From: Cordylochernes scorpioides
Lineage: Eukaryota; Arthropoda; Arachnida; Pseudoscorpiones; Chernetidae
NCBI GenBank assembly: GCA_030710605.1
Contig: CP092882.1
Location: forward strand, 15,932,062-15,996,061
DNA: 64,000 nucleotides
Direction of reading: 5' to 3'
The notes under the pieces are model-generated. The model made no database searches, was not told the DNA's origin, and was given only the letters and a program-made list of their open reading frames with translations. The position numbers and the translations under genes were made by a program. Position 1 is the stretch's first letter, and the number at the start of each line of letters is the position of its first letter. Below, in pieces: positions 1 through 12,600 of the stretch.

Positions 1-2
1 TT

Positions 3-1282
3 GTACGCCACAGTACGATCAGAACAGTTTTAGCCTTGGCCGTTGAATATGATTTGCTGGTCCATCAAATGGATGTTCAGTCTGCCTTCTTGAATGGTGA
101 TGTCAAAGAAGAAATTTACATGACACAACCAGAAAATTTCGAGTCAAAGAAATATCCAAGAAGGGTATGTAAACTAAAGAAGGCTATATATGGTCTGAAA
201 CAGGCTGGAATGACTTGGCATGCAAAGCTCGATTCAGTATTAAAAGAAATGGGCCTAGAACAGATGAAAACTGATAACTGTGTCTACATTAAAAGAGAAG
301 AAGGAGTTCTTCTGGTCGCAATCTATGTTGATGATTTGATAATTGCAGCTGAAAGAAAAGACACGCTGATATCCTTTAAAGAAAGTATGAAGAGAAGATA
401 TTCAAAATAAAAGATCTTGGAAAGAAAAATTATTGTTTGGGTATAAGAATACAAACGGAAAAGGATGGCTCAATATCCATAGATCAAGAGAAATATATTG
501 AAGAACTTCTGGCGAAATATAGAATGAAGGAGGCCAAGCCGATTTCTACACCCATGGACTCGAACTCCAAGTTAACAAAGATTTCATCTATAGAGGGTGA
601 GAATGAGCCAGTAAAAAAGGTAGAATACCAATCACTGATTGGATCGTTAATATATCTTTCAGTGTCGACAAGGCCTGATATAGCCTATGCGGTTAGTGCT
701 TTGGGACAATTCAGCAATGATCCTAGGAGACAGCACTGGAATGCGGCCAAGCGTGTCCTCCGCTATCTAAAGGGCACTTTATGTTTGAAAATAACTTACG
801 AGAAAACTAATGAGACCCTTTATGGTTGTGTCGACGCTGATTGGGGTGGAAACCTCGCGGATAGAAAATCTCAAACGGGACTTGTTTTCTTCTTAGCAGG
901 AGGTCCAATAGCTTGGGAATCGAAGAAGCAGCAGACTGTCGCTCTTTCGAGCACGGAATCAGAGTACATAGCACTTTGTGAAGCGGGAAAGGAGGCAGTC
1001 TATCTTAGAGCGCTGTTGGATGAGATGGGATTTGGTGAATTATTGAATGAACCTACGGTTTAAAAGACTGATAACCAGGGCGCTCAACAGCTGGCGAGAA
1101 ATCCAGTCCATCATGCCAGAACTAAACACATTGACATCAAATGGCATTATATTAGAAGCATTTGCAGCGATAGTCTTATCGAGGTCGTTCACATACCAAC
1201 CCAGGAAAATGTTGCCGACATCCTTACTAAAGGTCTGCCAAGAGTCTTGTATGATAAACATGTTGCTGGATTGGGAATGTAG
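3..1282 (+). pseudogene. Copia pol: reverse transcriptase and RNase H, frameshifted
   Basis: Frame 36-410 holds RT motifs: the FLNGDVKEEIYM block, IYGLKQAGMTW, and the catalytic YVDD. Frame 437-1063 holds the Copia connection region and RNase H (DADWGG, SSTESEY). The RT frame stops at 408-410, a frame change lies at about 400-437, and an in-frame TAA at 1061-1063 interrupts RNase H. The same frame continues after the stop with the family motif ARTKHIDIKWHYIR up to a TAG at 1280-1282. This is typical Copia order (RT, then RNase H); integrase would be upstream. The first codon is outside the window. Confidence 0.92.
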
Positions 1283-1296
1283 AAATTGAGGGAGGG

Positions 1297-1504
1297 TGTT
1301 GGAATAATCAATTTCAACATTTTACTCTTCTTTTATTTGTTTTTGACCAGTTGACCGCCATGTATATAAATTATTTCTCTCATTGTCGTATTGGAGTATG
1401 TAAAGCAAGCTGCTTTAACTTTATGTAAAATTAGAGCATAACTTAATAAAACTTTCAATCTTTAAAGACAATTTCCCGGCATTCTCCTTCCTATTTTTTC
1501 AACA
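1297..1504 (+). repeat. Copia 3' LTR
   Basis: 208 bp with inverted TGTTGGAA/TTTCAACA ends, directly after a GAGGGAGGG polypurine tract at the end of pol. It contains AATAAA at about 1445. The 5' partner LTR is not in the window, so its age cannot be judged. Confidence 0.8.
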
Positions 1505-2995
1505 TATATTTATAATTAATAACAATAAAATTTAACGAAGTAACGTCTTTTGCAATCGGCTGTTACACGTCATTTAGACATACTCTAATTTGTATATAGA
1601 ATAATAGAAGTGAGAATATATTTAATAGTAGAAATTTTAGTAGTTAGAGAGAAAAGAGAGAAAGACAGAACCATGCACTTTTATTCAAACTAATAATAAG
1701 AAAAACAAAATTGTAAAGAAGGTAGATAAGATTGTTAGTATATATATATATATTTTTTATAATTTTATATTTTATCCTTTTTTTAATGATTTTTATTTTT
1801 TTTTATTTTATAATATGAATATATCTAGTTGTATTTAGTAATATATCTATAATATGAATTAACTTTTGTTATAAGTTTGGTTATTATGTTTGAAACCCTA
1901 ATGGTAGACCAGACATATACAAAAAAATTTAAAATGAATTAATTAGTGGAAAGAGAGATATGCTGGACCGGAGATTTTCAAATAGAAATCCAGCTGACAT
2001 TTCACTCCTGCTCTATTATGCCATAGATCTCTCTTCGACCGGATTCTATGTGTTAATATTTGTTGTTTTAGTAAAACATTTATATACACAGATTTAACAA
2101 ATACAAGTGTTAAGAAATTCTAACTGTAACCTACCTAGTCTGTGACGCCTTCCTCTGTAAACAGCTATTTCTGGTTAACATCTGTTGCGGGGGGGGGAAC
2201 ACATGTTCGTCCCTTCAAAATTAGAATGTTTTCTCAGAAGTTTCAGATTAATAAGACAACTAAAGAAGAGAGAAAATAGTTGAGGGAAGAAAGCCAATCT
2301 TTATAATCTTTACAGTTAGTTATATTAATATAACTGATTCAATTATTATTTATCTTTTAATTTTCCTTTAAAAAGGTAAATTATTAGATGATTAATAAAG
2401 TTATTAATTTTGAAAATTCATTATTATTTAATTTCCATTTTCCTCCCCAGAAATTGGAGATTAAATAAAATGAATTCAATACAATATTACTTTAAAATTC
2501 TTGTGAAAAAATATCAAATTAGTTATATAATTTAAGTTTAATTAACTGTTAAAGATTATAAATTTGTATTAGTTATTATTGAGAGAAATTATAAAAAGTT
2601 GATTTAATAAATGGATACTTCCATTTATTTTTTTTTAAGTATTTTATAATTGATATACTGTTGAAATATTTTACTTGTTTAATACTAAATTTGTTTTTAA
2701 TAAATTCCATGTTTAAATTTTTAACATCTTCTATGAATTTTTTTAATATATTATTTACTCTATAAAATCTTAGAAAGTGAAATTTTTTTTCTTATTATTA
2801 GTTTGAATAAAAGTGCATGGTTCTGTCTTTCTCTCTTTTCTCTATATAACTACTAAAATTTATACTATTAAATATATTCTCACTTCTATTATTCTATATA
2901 CAAATTAGAGTATGTCTAAATGACGTGTAACAGCCGATTGCAAAAGACGTTACGTTGTTAAATATTATTGTTATTAATTATAAATATATATGAAT
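1505..2995 (-). mobile_element. Degenerate 5'-truncated Naiad-type Penelope-like element with an inverted 3' arm
   Basis: Positions 1505-2770 match, with many changes, the 3' untranslated region and the last codons of the Naiad reverse transcriptase in the array at 6.6-18.5 kb (compare 1880-2100 with 7290-7510, and 2590-2770 with 8020-8190). The last part, about 2790-2995, is an inverted copy of 1505-1745, so the relic forms a stem-loop with arms of about 200 bp. This is an older insertion of the same family. It keeps all stems of the hammerhead-like motif at 1962-2022 but has lost the CUGAUGA core. Confidence 0.8.
1962..2022 (-). ncRNA. Relic of the permuted hammerhead-like motif in the old Naiad copy
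   Basis: Also 61 nt. Stem I changed from AUAAA/UUUAU to AUAGA/UCUAU and stem II from GGGG/CCCC to GGAG/CUCC, both compensatory; stem III GGCAU/AUGUC keeps pairing through a G-U; the extra helix keeps GCUGGA/UCCAGC. GAAAUGUC is kept but CUGAUGA has become UUGAAAA. The structure outlasted the core. Confidence 0.55.
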
Positions 2996-2999
2996 GAAG

Positions 3000-3503
3000 T
3001 GTAAGAAGTAAAAAAATATGTTTTTCTCTCTCTCTACTAAATAATAACAATTTACAAATTTTATAATTTGAATTTAAATAATCAAAGTAATAAAGATAAT
3101 TTTAATACAAAACTAAACTATAAAACTAAACAACTATTTATTTATATATATATATATATATTGGTCTCAATATACATTTTTAATTATAGATATTTATTTC
3201 GAAACTGAAAATAGTTCTGAAGCGAGTTAATATATCACATGTGCGTATTTGATTGCTCTCTTTATATTTGATTTATATCTTACAAACTACTTTTGAAAAT
3301 GATTACTATATGGTATAAAATTTCTTTGGTGTATAATAAAATATAGAAGAATTGAGTAACACTGGAAAAATAGTATATTTGTGACTGAAAAATGCAATAA
3401 TTAGAAACACGCATATAAAGGGAGCTAGTATAAATGGACAAATAATTCAGTATATCCTATAGTCATAAAGTATATGATAACTGAGAACAACACTCAGGTT
3501 TAC
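3000..3503. other. AT-rich intron, no gene seen
   Basis: Short TA and CT microsatellites (3018-3034, 3143-3161) and no coding or splice signals that I can support. Confidence 0.5.
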
Positions 3504-3623
3504 CTTGTTCTTTTGAAGAATGGATCGAAGCCAAGGTAGCATTTTGGTCTGCGCATTTGTTCTGGGCTTCTTTCCTATTCTTTCTTATCGTGTCATCGAC
3601 GAAATTCCTGTAGCAATGTTGAC
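3504..3623 (-). CDS. Lectin receptor CTLD5, first exon
   Basis: Acceptor AATGCAG and donor GTAAAC flank a 120-nt exon reading [14 protein letters not shown] and [16 protein letters not shown]. Joined by phase to the CPEDWLPLG end of the previous exon, it makes the standard first third of a CTLD. The remaining exons must lie left of 3504; I saw none in 1505-3500, which holds a Naiad relic and AT-rich intron. Confidence 0.85.
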
Positions 3624-6600
3624 CTGCATTTGAAAAAAATTTTAGAATGACCACTTTCAATAAATATTTATTGTACATATTCTTCGAAAACTACCAATCA
3701 CAATTTCAACTACCTAGAAATGCCACAAAATACATTCATTTACAGAGACTCTTTTCATTATCATGAATATCTATATCATCTTGTAAGAATATTAGAATTA
3801 TATAAAGCTGTTTAAATCTAAACGTGAGATTCCTATGTTGGTTTAATACCATATATATATATATATAGAAATTCTTTTTTTTTCCAGAAACATAAAATCT
3901 TTTCAATTTCACTTCCTTATAATATATCTTTAGACTTTTATCTCATTAATATGAAAATTTTATTTACAAAATAAGGATTTTATTATAGATAAATTAATTT
4001 GTGAAAATATAACTTTTTATAGAAAAAAATAATGTATGGAGGAATATTGAGCCCATTTGATACGCTTACGCTTCACTGTATGTCATCATTTTATATAGCA
4101 TGGTATAAAGAAAAATTAAGTACTTATAGAAACATTAGTTCAACTTTATACTCATGGAAAAACGTAAAGAAGTGCGTTTCTTGAAGTCGCTGGTTTCCTG
4201 TTATTTTTAAGGATATATAGAAAATTATTTTTCAAACTTGGTTATCTCTTGTCTTTAATAAAGGTCACAGTTTATCAAATATCTTTCAGAGTCATTGTAT
4301 GAATTTCGATATACATACTATATTTGTCTATGAGTATATATTTTTTAAAGTAAAAGAAACATGCAGCGAGAATCTGTCCATCTTGTTTAAAAACAAACAA
4401 AAACACTGGAGTTTCAAGTTACTCAGATATTTTTCTGATTGGTCAACATTCATAGGCAAAAGCGCCCTAGTCTTTTACAAACATTCCATTTCTATCTATT
4501 ATTCTGGTGTCGCCACAACGTATTACACTATTGCATCTTTCAATCTTCTATAAACTAAATTATATCAATGAAATAAGTAAATAGGAGATAACACCATCTT
4601 TGATCAATTTTTAAAAATGCCTTCTGTTTATAATGGTTTTAAGCTATGACACAACACCAACAGCAGTACACCTGATACTATGGTTATGTAAATTCCTCTA
4701 AAAATAATAAATCTCTCAAAGAGGTGTTTTAGAAAATTGACCTCAGAATAATATAATATGTATTAATCGTGAACATGTGATCATTTATAAAAGATTTTCA
4801 TGAAATATTTTAAACCACTTTCCATATTACTACACTTTAGAATATGTAATAAATAAACTTCCAGCATGAATTGAGATGTGAGTTTGGAAAATTGATTCTG
4901 ATTTAAAGAGTCAATATTTTTCTAGCTTACTCTTCAATATTCCTAAATATTTCGAAAATGTTAACATACATCAGGGTTAGTTGAGGTAATATATAAATAT
5001 TTTGAAGTATAGTTACCACACAATGTTGAGTTTGAGAACAGATTGAATCGATATATTATCACATTTTCATTTAAAATCTATTGTGGTGTTGTGTTTTAAT
5101 TTTTCAACCTTATCTTACCAAGTGGAAGCCAATCCTCTGGACATCCAGTCATATCAGGAAGTTGGACGCTGGAACCCGGGGCTGGTGGAAGTTCTGTCGT
5201 CGTTGGAAGCAAATCCTGTAAATTATTCTTGCAAATGAATGGAAGTTCTTGATTGCAAGCATTTTGTATCCATTGGCCAGCATATTCCACAGACTCGACT
5301 ACATATATGTTTATTAATACAAGCATAAACAATTGACTAGAGTGAACTTACTTCCATTTAAAGATATGCAACTAAATGCCATGGCGTAGGATTCTTTGAA
5401 ATTGGAGTAGTCTATGGGTTCTTGGCTATTCCCCCAAGATGAAAGGCCACCTTCGACTTTTAGACCAATCCAGATATCATAATATTTACTTGTAGAATTA
5501 CTGAGGCTAACCTATTTAACAAAATTACCATTAGATTCACTTGAAAAAAATTATTTACAAATTTCAAAGTATATAATAATGAGGTGAGTGTGATATTTAT
5601 TTGCGTATATTATGGATAAGTGTCTGCTATTCAGACCTGTAGACATGTGGTGCACTTATAGTAAAAACAGTCGCCTACTACCTACCATGAATATCATGGT
5701 CTGTACCACGTGTACTAAAAATAAGCAAAAAAAAAAAACCGTAAAAGAATACATGAAATTACATAACAATCTTTGTGAAATATATTTGTAATTTTCACAT
5801 TTATCACTCACAGTAACGAAATAGCAGTTTTATGATATTGGCTCATCTTTCATAAATTTATGGAATATATGAATATATTTTTCCAAATATGCTTCTTGAA
5901 AATTATTTATTTTATATTTTTAATATCAATGTGGGGGTAGGAATATTAATAAGAAATATTATGCATTTAGATGAATTCCATTGAACTATTCACTTGAAGG
6001 AGATGTGCAAAACCTATTGTATCATTTCATACTAATTCATATATATTCGTGTATATTCATCCCTGCCTTTACAATATAACAAAATCAAAAGGCAATACTC
6101 AGTCGGGTAACTTCCTTTTGAAAAAAAAAATCCCAGCCCTCTGGTTAAATATTGATTTTGTTAAATCTCATATATTCAATTCTCCTATAATATTTTTATA
6201 TTGATATAAATATAGAAATAAAGAGAGATTTTAAAATTAAAATATTATATTCTCAATTTTTTGAACACTTACCAGTTTGAGAAGGAAATCATTTTCATCT
6301 TGAGAATGTACAGTCGCCAAGTAACCACCTTCTACTTCACATTGGTCCACAGCCTGTTGCCAGTTTACAAGGGTAGAGTTTATTTTGTAGCAACTTTGAT
6401 CATACTGGAAATAACCTGCTGCGATTGGGCATTGTTGCACTGTGAATACAGTTAGACAAAATGCATATTTAAATACAACGCTGAATACTTACATTTCTCA
6501 GGTTGTAAGGAATTATTAACCTGCCTTGGTTTCTCATCTGCAATAAAAGTAAAGTTTTCTATCTAAAATGAGCAATATTTTGATGATGAGAGGTAATATT

Positions 6601-9600
6601 ATATAATATATATATATATATATAATATATAGTGTAGAAACTATATAACAAAATTATAACAGTGATTCTAATTTTAAAAACTTAAGGAGCAAACTGATAA
6701 TAATGATAACTTATATCAGTTAGATTTGATTAGATTAGCAAGCTAAATCTAAATTAATTATAATAATAAATAGTTATTTAATTTTATAGTCCAGTTTTGT
6801 ATTAAGATTATCTTCACTATTATGATCATTTAAATACAAATTATAAAATTTGTAAAATGTTATTAATTTGTAGATAGAGAGAGAAAAAAAAAATCCTTTA
6901 CTTCTATTACATCCTCAAGTTAATTATATATTTATAATTAATAACAATAAAAAAAATTAACAAAGTAACGTCTATTACATCGGCTTTTACACGTCATTCA
7001 GACATACTCTAATCCTATATATAGAATAATCGAAGAGATAATATATATAATAGTTAGAAAAAAGAGAGAAAGACAGAACCATGCACTTTTAATCAAACTA
7101 ATAATAAGGAAAAAAAAAAAAAAGAGTTTTATAAAGAAGGTAGATAAGATTGTTAGTATATATATATATATTTTTTTATGATTTTATATTTTATCCTTTT
7201 TTTTAAAAAGATTTTTATAGGTTTTTTTATTTTATAATATGATTATAAATAGTTGTATTTAGTAATATTTCTATAGTATGAATTAACATTTGTTATAAGT
7301 TTGGATATTATGTTTTGAAACCCTAATGGTAGACCAGACATACACAAAAAACTTTAAATTGAAATAAATTGGAAAAAGAGATCTGCTGGAACGGGGATCA
7401 TCAGATAAAATTCCAGCGACATTTCAACCCCTTCTTTATTATGTCATAGATCTCTTTTAAACCGGATTTTATGTGTTAATATTAAGTTGTTTCAGTGAAA
7501 TATTTAAATGAACATATATAACAGATACAAGTGTTAACAAATTCAAACTGTAAACCTACCTCTGCCGTGGAGTCCTCCATTGTGAATATCTATTTCTGGC
7601 TAACACATGTCGCGGGAGGGGAATGTCCCCCCACATTTCAAATTTAGACCATTTATTCAGAATTTTTTTGAACAACAAGAAAATTAAAGAAGAAAGGAAA
7701 AATAGTTAAGGGAAGAAAGCTAAATTTCATAATATTTACAGCTAGTTATATCAAAATAACTGATTTAACACTTATTCATCTTTTAATATTCCTTTAAAAA
7801 GGCAAATTATAATAGTTTAATAAAGCTATTAATTGTGTAAATTCAACTTTATTTAACTTCCATTTTCCTCCCCAGAAATTGGAGATTAAACAAAAATGAA
7901 CTATATACTTTAACACTTTAAAAATCTTGTGAAAAAATCTTTTAATCAGTTATTTAATCAAAGTTTAATTAACTGTTAAAGATTATAAATTTGTATTAGT
8001 TAATATTAATAGAAATTATAGAAAGTTGAATTCATAAATGGATATTTCCATTTATTTTTTTTTAAATATTTTATAATTGATATACTGTTGAAATATTTTA
8101 CTTGTTTGATACTAAATTTGTTTTTAATAAATTCCATGTTTAAATTTTTAACATCTTCTATGAAATTATCTAATATATTATTTATTCTATAAAATCTTAG
8201 AAACTGACCAAAATATATACCTTTACAGCAATTTAATGATATATTAGAATTCATATTACAGTATTTTATAATATTGAAATTATAATTACTCTTTTTGTTA
8301 TAAACTCTAACAGCACTATTTGTAAGGTCTATATTCAAGTCTAAAAAGTTAACTTTTTTGTTTCTATAAATTTTTTCATTGTTCTTAAGTTTCAAGTATT
8401 TAGGATATATTTCAGGTATTAATTTTTTAAACAGTGGATTATTAAATATTATTATGTCATCTACATATCGGAATATTTGCCAATTAATATTATTTTGTAG
8501 AAAGTATTCTCTTTCGTACCAGAACAATATTAAATTTGCTAATAACGGACTAGAAGAAGTACCCATGGGAACGCCTTCTGATTGAATATATATTTTATTT
8601 TTAAATTCTATATAGTTAAAATTTAAAAATGTTTCCAGTAGAGTTTTTGCTGTTTTAAGATCTAATTTAAATGTTTTATATCTGTTATGAATAATTTTAA
8701 TGTAGAAAGTTTTGTCATTAATGAATTCATTAAATAAATTGGTTATTTTATTATTTAGATCTCTTAAATTTATTTTAGAATATAGGTCCTCAAAGTCAAA
8801 TGTGTGTACTGTTTCAATGTTTGTCCAATTGTTCATTAAATAATTAATGATTTTTTTATTTGAGTCGATAAATTTATAATTATATTTATTAGTTAATTTA
8901 TTTATAATAAATTGTAGTGTTGAGGCTAATTGTATATCAATATTTTTTATGACTGAATTTATACCAGATGTGATTGTTCTGAAAGAAATAGGTTTTTTGT
9001 GTAGTTTAGGAATTATATAGAACTTTGGTATGTTTGGATTTTTGTGGTTATTATAAATTTTTAGTGAATTTTCAACATTTTTGATGTCTTTTTTGATTTT
9101 TGTGCCTGTAGTTCTAGCAAAAGTGTATTTATGATTATTATCAATTTCCTTTTTTAGTATATCGTGGTATAGATTTTTACAAATTAAAGATAAATTATTG
9201 GAACATTTATCTATAGGAGTGATAATATAGTCCTTCTGTAAATTAATTATATTTTCTTTAAAAGAAGGAATGTCTGAATTGGGTTTTGTGTATTTAAGTG
9301 TATTATTATAATAATTTATAATTTCCTTTTTAATATTATGTTTCCATTCCAGAAAAGTAAATTCTGGAATACTGTATCTTATACTAGTTTTATTTATGAA
9401 AATATCTATATCTTTTAATATAGATTTAATTGTATTATTATAATTGTGTTTAATTTGAGGTATATATTTATACCCTTTATTTAAAATTTCTTGATATTCT
9501 GGATTTAAAAAAGAAAAGTTGCTAGTTAATATATGACCTGAGAACTTATATTTATCAATATAGTTGTTGCAATTACATTTAATTTTTTTAAAATTTGCCA

Positions 9601-12600
9601 TATTATTAATAAATTGGTTATAATTGCAAACTAAATTACCTATATTTTTATTGTATCTCCAGATTGTTTTAAAATTTAAATTTTTTATAGGGAAAAGATT
9701 ATTGATGATTTGGTTATTAAAAATATCATTAAATTTAATATGATTAAATAAATTGTTATTAAATTTAATGATAATATTAATGTTATTAGTATTTTGTTTA
9801 ATTTTTCTGTATTTAAAGATGTCGTGTGTGATATCTATTAATCTGTTAGTCAGATTATGAATTTTAATATATTCTATGAGTTTGATAAATTTATTATTAT
9901 TTAGTTTAAATAATGTTTTAATAAATTTATCGACGAAGTTGTTAGTGTACATTTGTTTTGGGTCCAGTAATTCTTCAAATTCAATGTAACCTAATTTATT
10001 TGTAGTTTTACCTCTAGTTTTATTAGGTTTAGTTTTAAATTCATTTTTATATTTGCAACTGATTTCATAAGTTGAAATTTCTTCTGTTTGTGGTTTGTAT
10101 GTGTAGTTTAATTCGTCGTTAAGTCCATAAGGGAATAATGTGTTGTGTTTATAAATGTAGTTGTTTTCTAATAATAGTCGTTGTTTTTTGTTTTGACATA
10201 TGTCTAGTATTTCTATCTTAAAGTTGTTAAAAGTATGTAATTGATTGTGTTCTTTCATATATATATTACCAATTGATTTTTTAGCGTGGTTTCTATGTAG
10301 GTTTATTCGTATATTTAATGGATTACAAGTTTGTCCTATATATGATAGTTGACAAATTTGGCATGTTAATTTATAAATAGTATTCACTAATTTACAACTA
10401 GTTGTTTGAAAAGTGTCATGGTTCTTAAGAGAGGGACAAGTTTGACAATTTTTTCTTAGGCAATTCTTAGCGAGTTTAAATTAACATAAAAGAGGTGCTA
10501 ACACTAATATGTTTGTAGTTTTTTTTAGTTTTTTTAGTTTGTTATTCTTATGAATTTTTTAAATATATTTTACTTAATTGTTTTTGTGGTGATAAAATTT
10601 GTAATAAATCGAATAATTAATCTATAAATATATAGATATTACTGTTTGTTATCTGTTATATTTTTAAGAATAACTAATAAAAAAAAACATCTTTAAACTA
10701 ACAAAAACACTGAAAAAAACAAAAGTTCTGAAATTATTTTTTTTTCTAGAATTACCTTTATAATTTAATTTTTAATAATCAAACAATGAAAGATAATTAA
10801 AATTTGTATGAAGATTTATTTATATTAGAATATCTAATATAATTTAATTTGTATATTATGTTATATATAAAAAAAATATATCATAGAGCAAGCTCATATG
10901 AATTAATATAGTGTAGAAACTATATAACAAAATTATAACAGTGATTCTAATTTTAAAAACTTAAGGAGCAAACTGATAATAATGATAACTTATATCAGTT
11001 AGATTTGATTAGATTAGCAAGCTAAATCTAAATTAATTATAATAATAAATAGTTATTTAATTTTATAGTCCAGTTTTGTATTAAGATTATCTTCACTATT
11101 ATGATCATTTAAATACAAATTATAAAATTTGTAAAATGTTATTAATTTGTAGATAGAGAGAGAAAAAAAAATCCTTTACTTCTATTACATCCTCAAGTTA
11201 ATTATATATTTATAATTAATAACAATAAAAAAAATTAACAAAGTAACGTCTATTACATCGGCTTTTACACGTCATTCAGACATACTCTAATCCTATATAT
11301 AGAATAATCGAAGAGATAATATATATAATAGTTAGAAAAAAGAGAGAAAGACAGAACCATGCACTTTTAATCAAACTAATAATAAGGAAAAAAAAAAAAA
11401 GAGTTTTATAAAGAAGGTAGATAAGATTGTTAGTATATATATATATATATTTTTTTATGATTTTATATTTTATCCTTTTTTTTTTTTTTTTTTTAAAAGA
11501 TTTTTAAAGGTTTTTTTATTTTATAATATGATTATAAATAGTTGTATTTAGTAATATATCTATAGTATGAATTAACATTTGTTATAAGTTTGGATATTAT
11601 GTTTTGAAACCCTAATGGTAGACCAGACATACACAAAAAACTTTAAATTGAAATAAATTGGAAAAAGAGATCTGCTGGAACGGGGATCATCAGATATCAG
11701 ATTATCACTCCTATAGATAAATGTTCCAATAATTTATCTTTAATTTGTAAAAATCTATACCACGATATACTAAAAAAGGAAATTGATAATAATCATAAAT
11801 ACACTTTTGCTAGAACTACAGGCACAAAAATCAAAAAAGACATCAAAAATGTTGAAAATTCACTAAAAATTTATAATAACCACAAAAATCCAAACATACC
11901 AAAGTTCTATATAATTCCTAAACTACACAAAAAACCTATTTCTTTCAGAACAATCACATCTGGTATAAATTCAGTCATAAAAAATATTGATATACAATTA
12001 GCCTCAACACTACAATTTATTATAAATAAATTAACTAATAAATATAATTATAAATTTATCGACTCAAATAAAAAAATCATTAATTATTTAATGAACAATT
12101 GGACAAACATTGAAACAGTACACACATTTGACTTTGAGGACCTATATTCTAAAATAAATTTAAGAGATCTAAATAATAAAATAACCAATTTATTTAATGA
12201 ATTCATTAATGACAAAACTTTCTACATTAAAATTATTCATAACAGATATAAAACATTTAAATTAGATCTTAAAACAGCAAAAACTCTACTGGAAACATTT
12301 TTAAATTTTAACTATATAGAATTTAAAAATAAAATATATATTCAATCAGAAGGCGTTCCCATGGGTACTTCTTCTAGTCCGTTATTAGCAAATTTAATAT
12401 TGTTCTGGTACGAAAGAGAATACTTTCTACAAAATAATATTAATTGGCAAATATTCCGATATGTAGATGACATAATAATATTTAATAATCCACTGTTTAA
12501 AAAATTAATACCTGAAATATATCCTAAATACTTGAAACTTAAGAACAATGAAAAAATTTATAGAAACAAAAAAGTTAACTTTTTAGACTTGAATATAGAC

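Larger units (their letters stand above)
1..1504 (+). mobile_element. 3' part of a Ty1/Copia retrotransposon (pol end plus 3' LTR)
   Basis: The left edge cuts into a Copia element on the plus strand. Reverse transcriptase and RNase H coding sequence is followed by a purine-rich tract at about 1284-1296 and then a 208-bp LTR starting TGTTGGAA and ending TTTCAACA. The 5' LTR, gag, protease and integrase are outside the window. The element lies downstream of the last lectin exon seen (3504), so it is either in a further intron or beyond the gene. The coding region is broken, so the copy is dead. Confidence 0.9.

Noticed and set aside
7385-7445. HDV-like ribozyme on the opposite (antisense) strand
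   Set aside because: The same pairings give a 7-bp P1, one-base joiner and P2 as in a nested pseudoknot, but there is no convincing P4 or catalytic C-plus-A joiner common to both families, while the sense strand shows the complete hammerhead core.
8379-8585. Antisense frame repeated in three Naiad copies (also 12342-12548, 16617-16823)
   Set aside because: Its conservation follows from the near-identity of the copies; it mirrors the RT active-site region.
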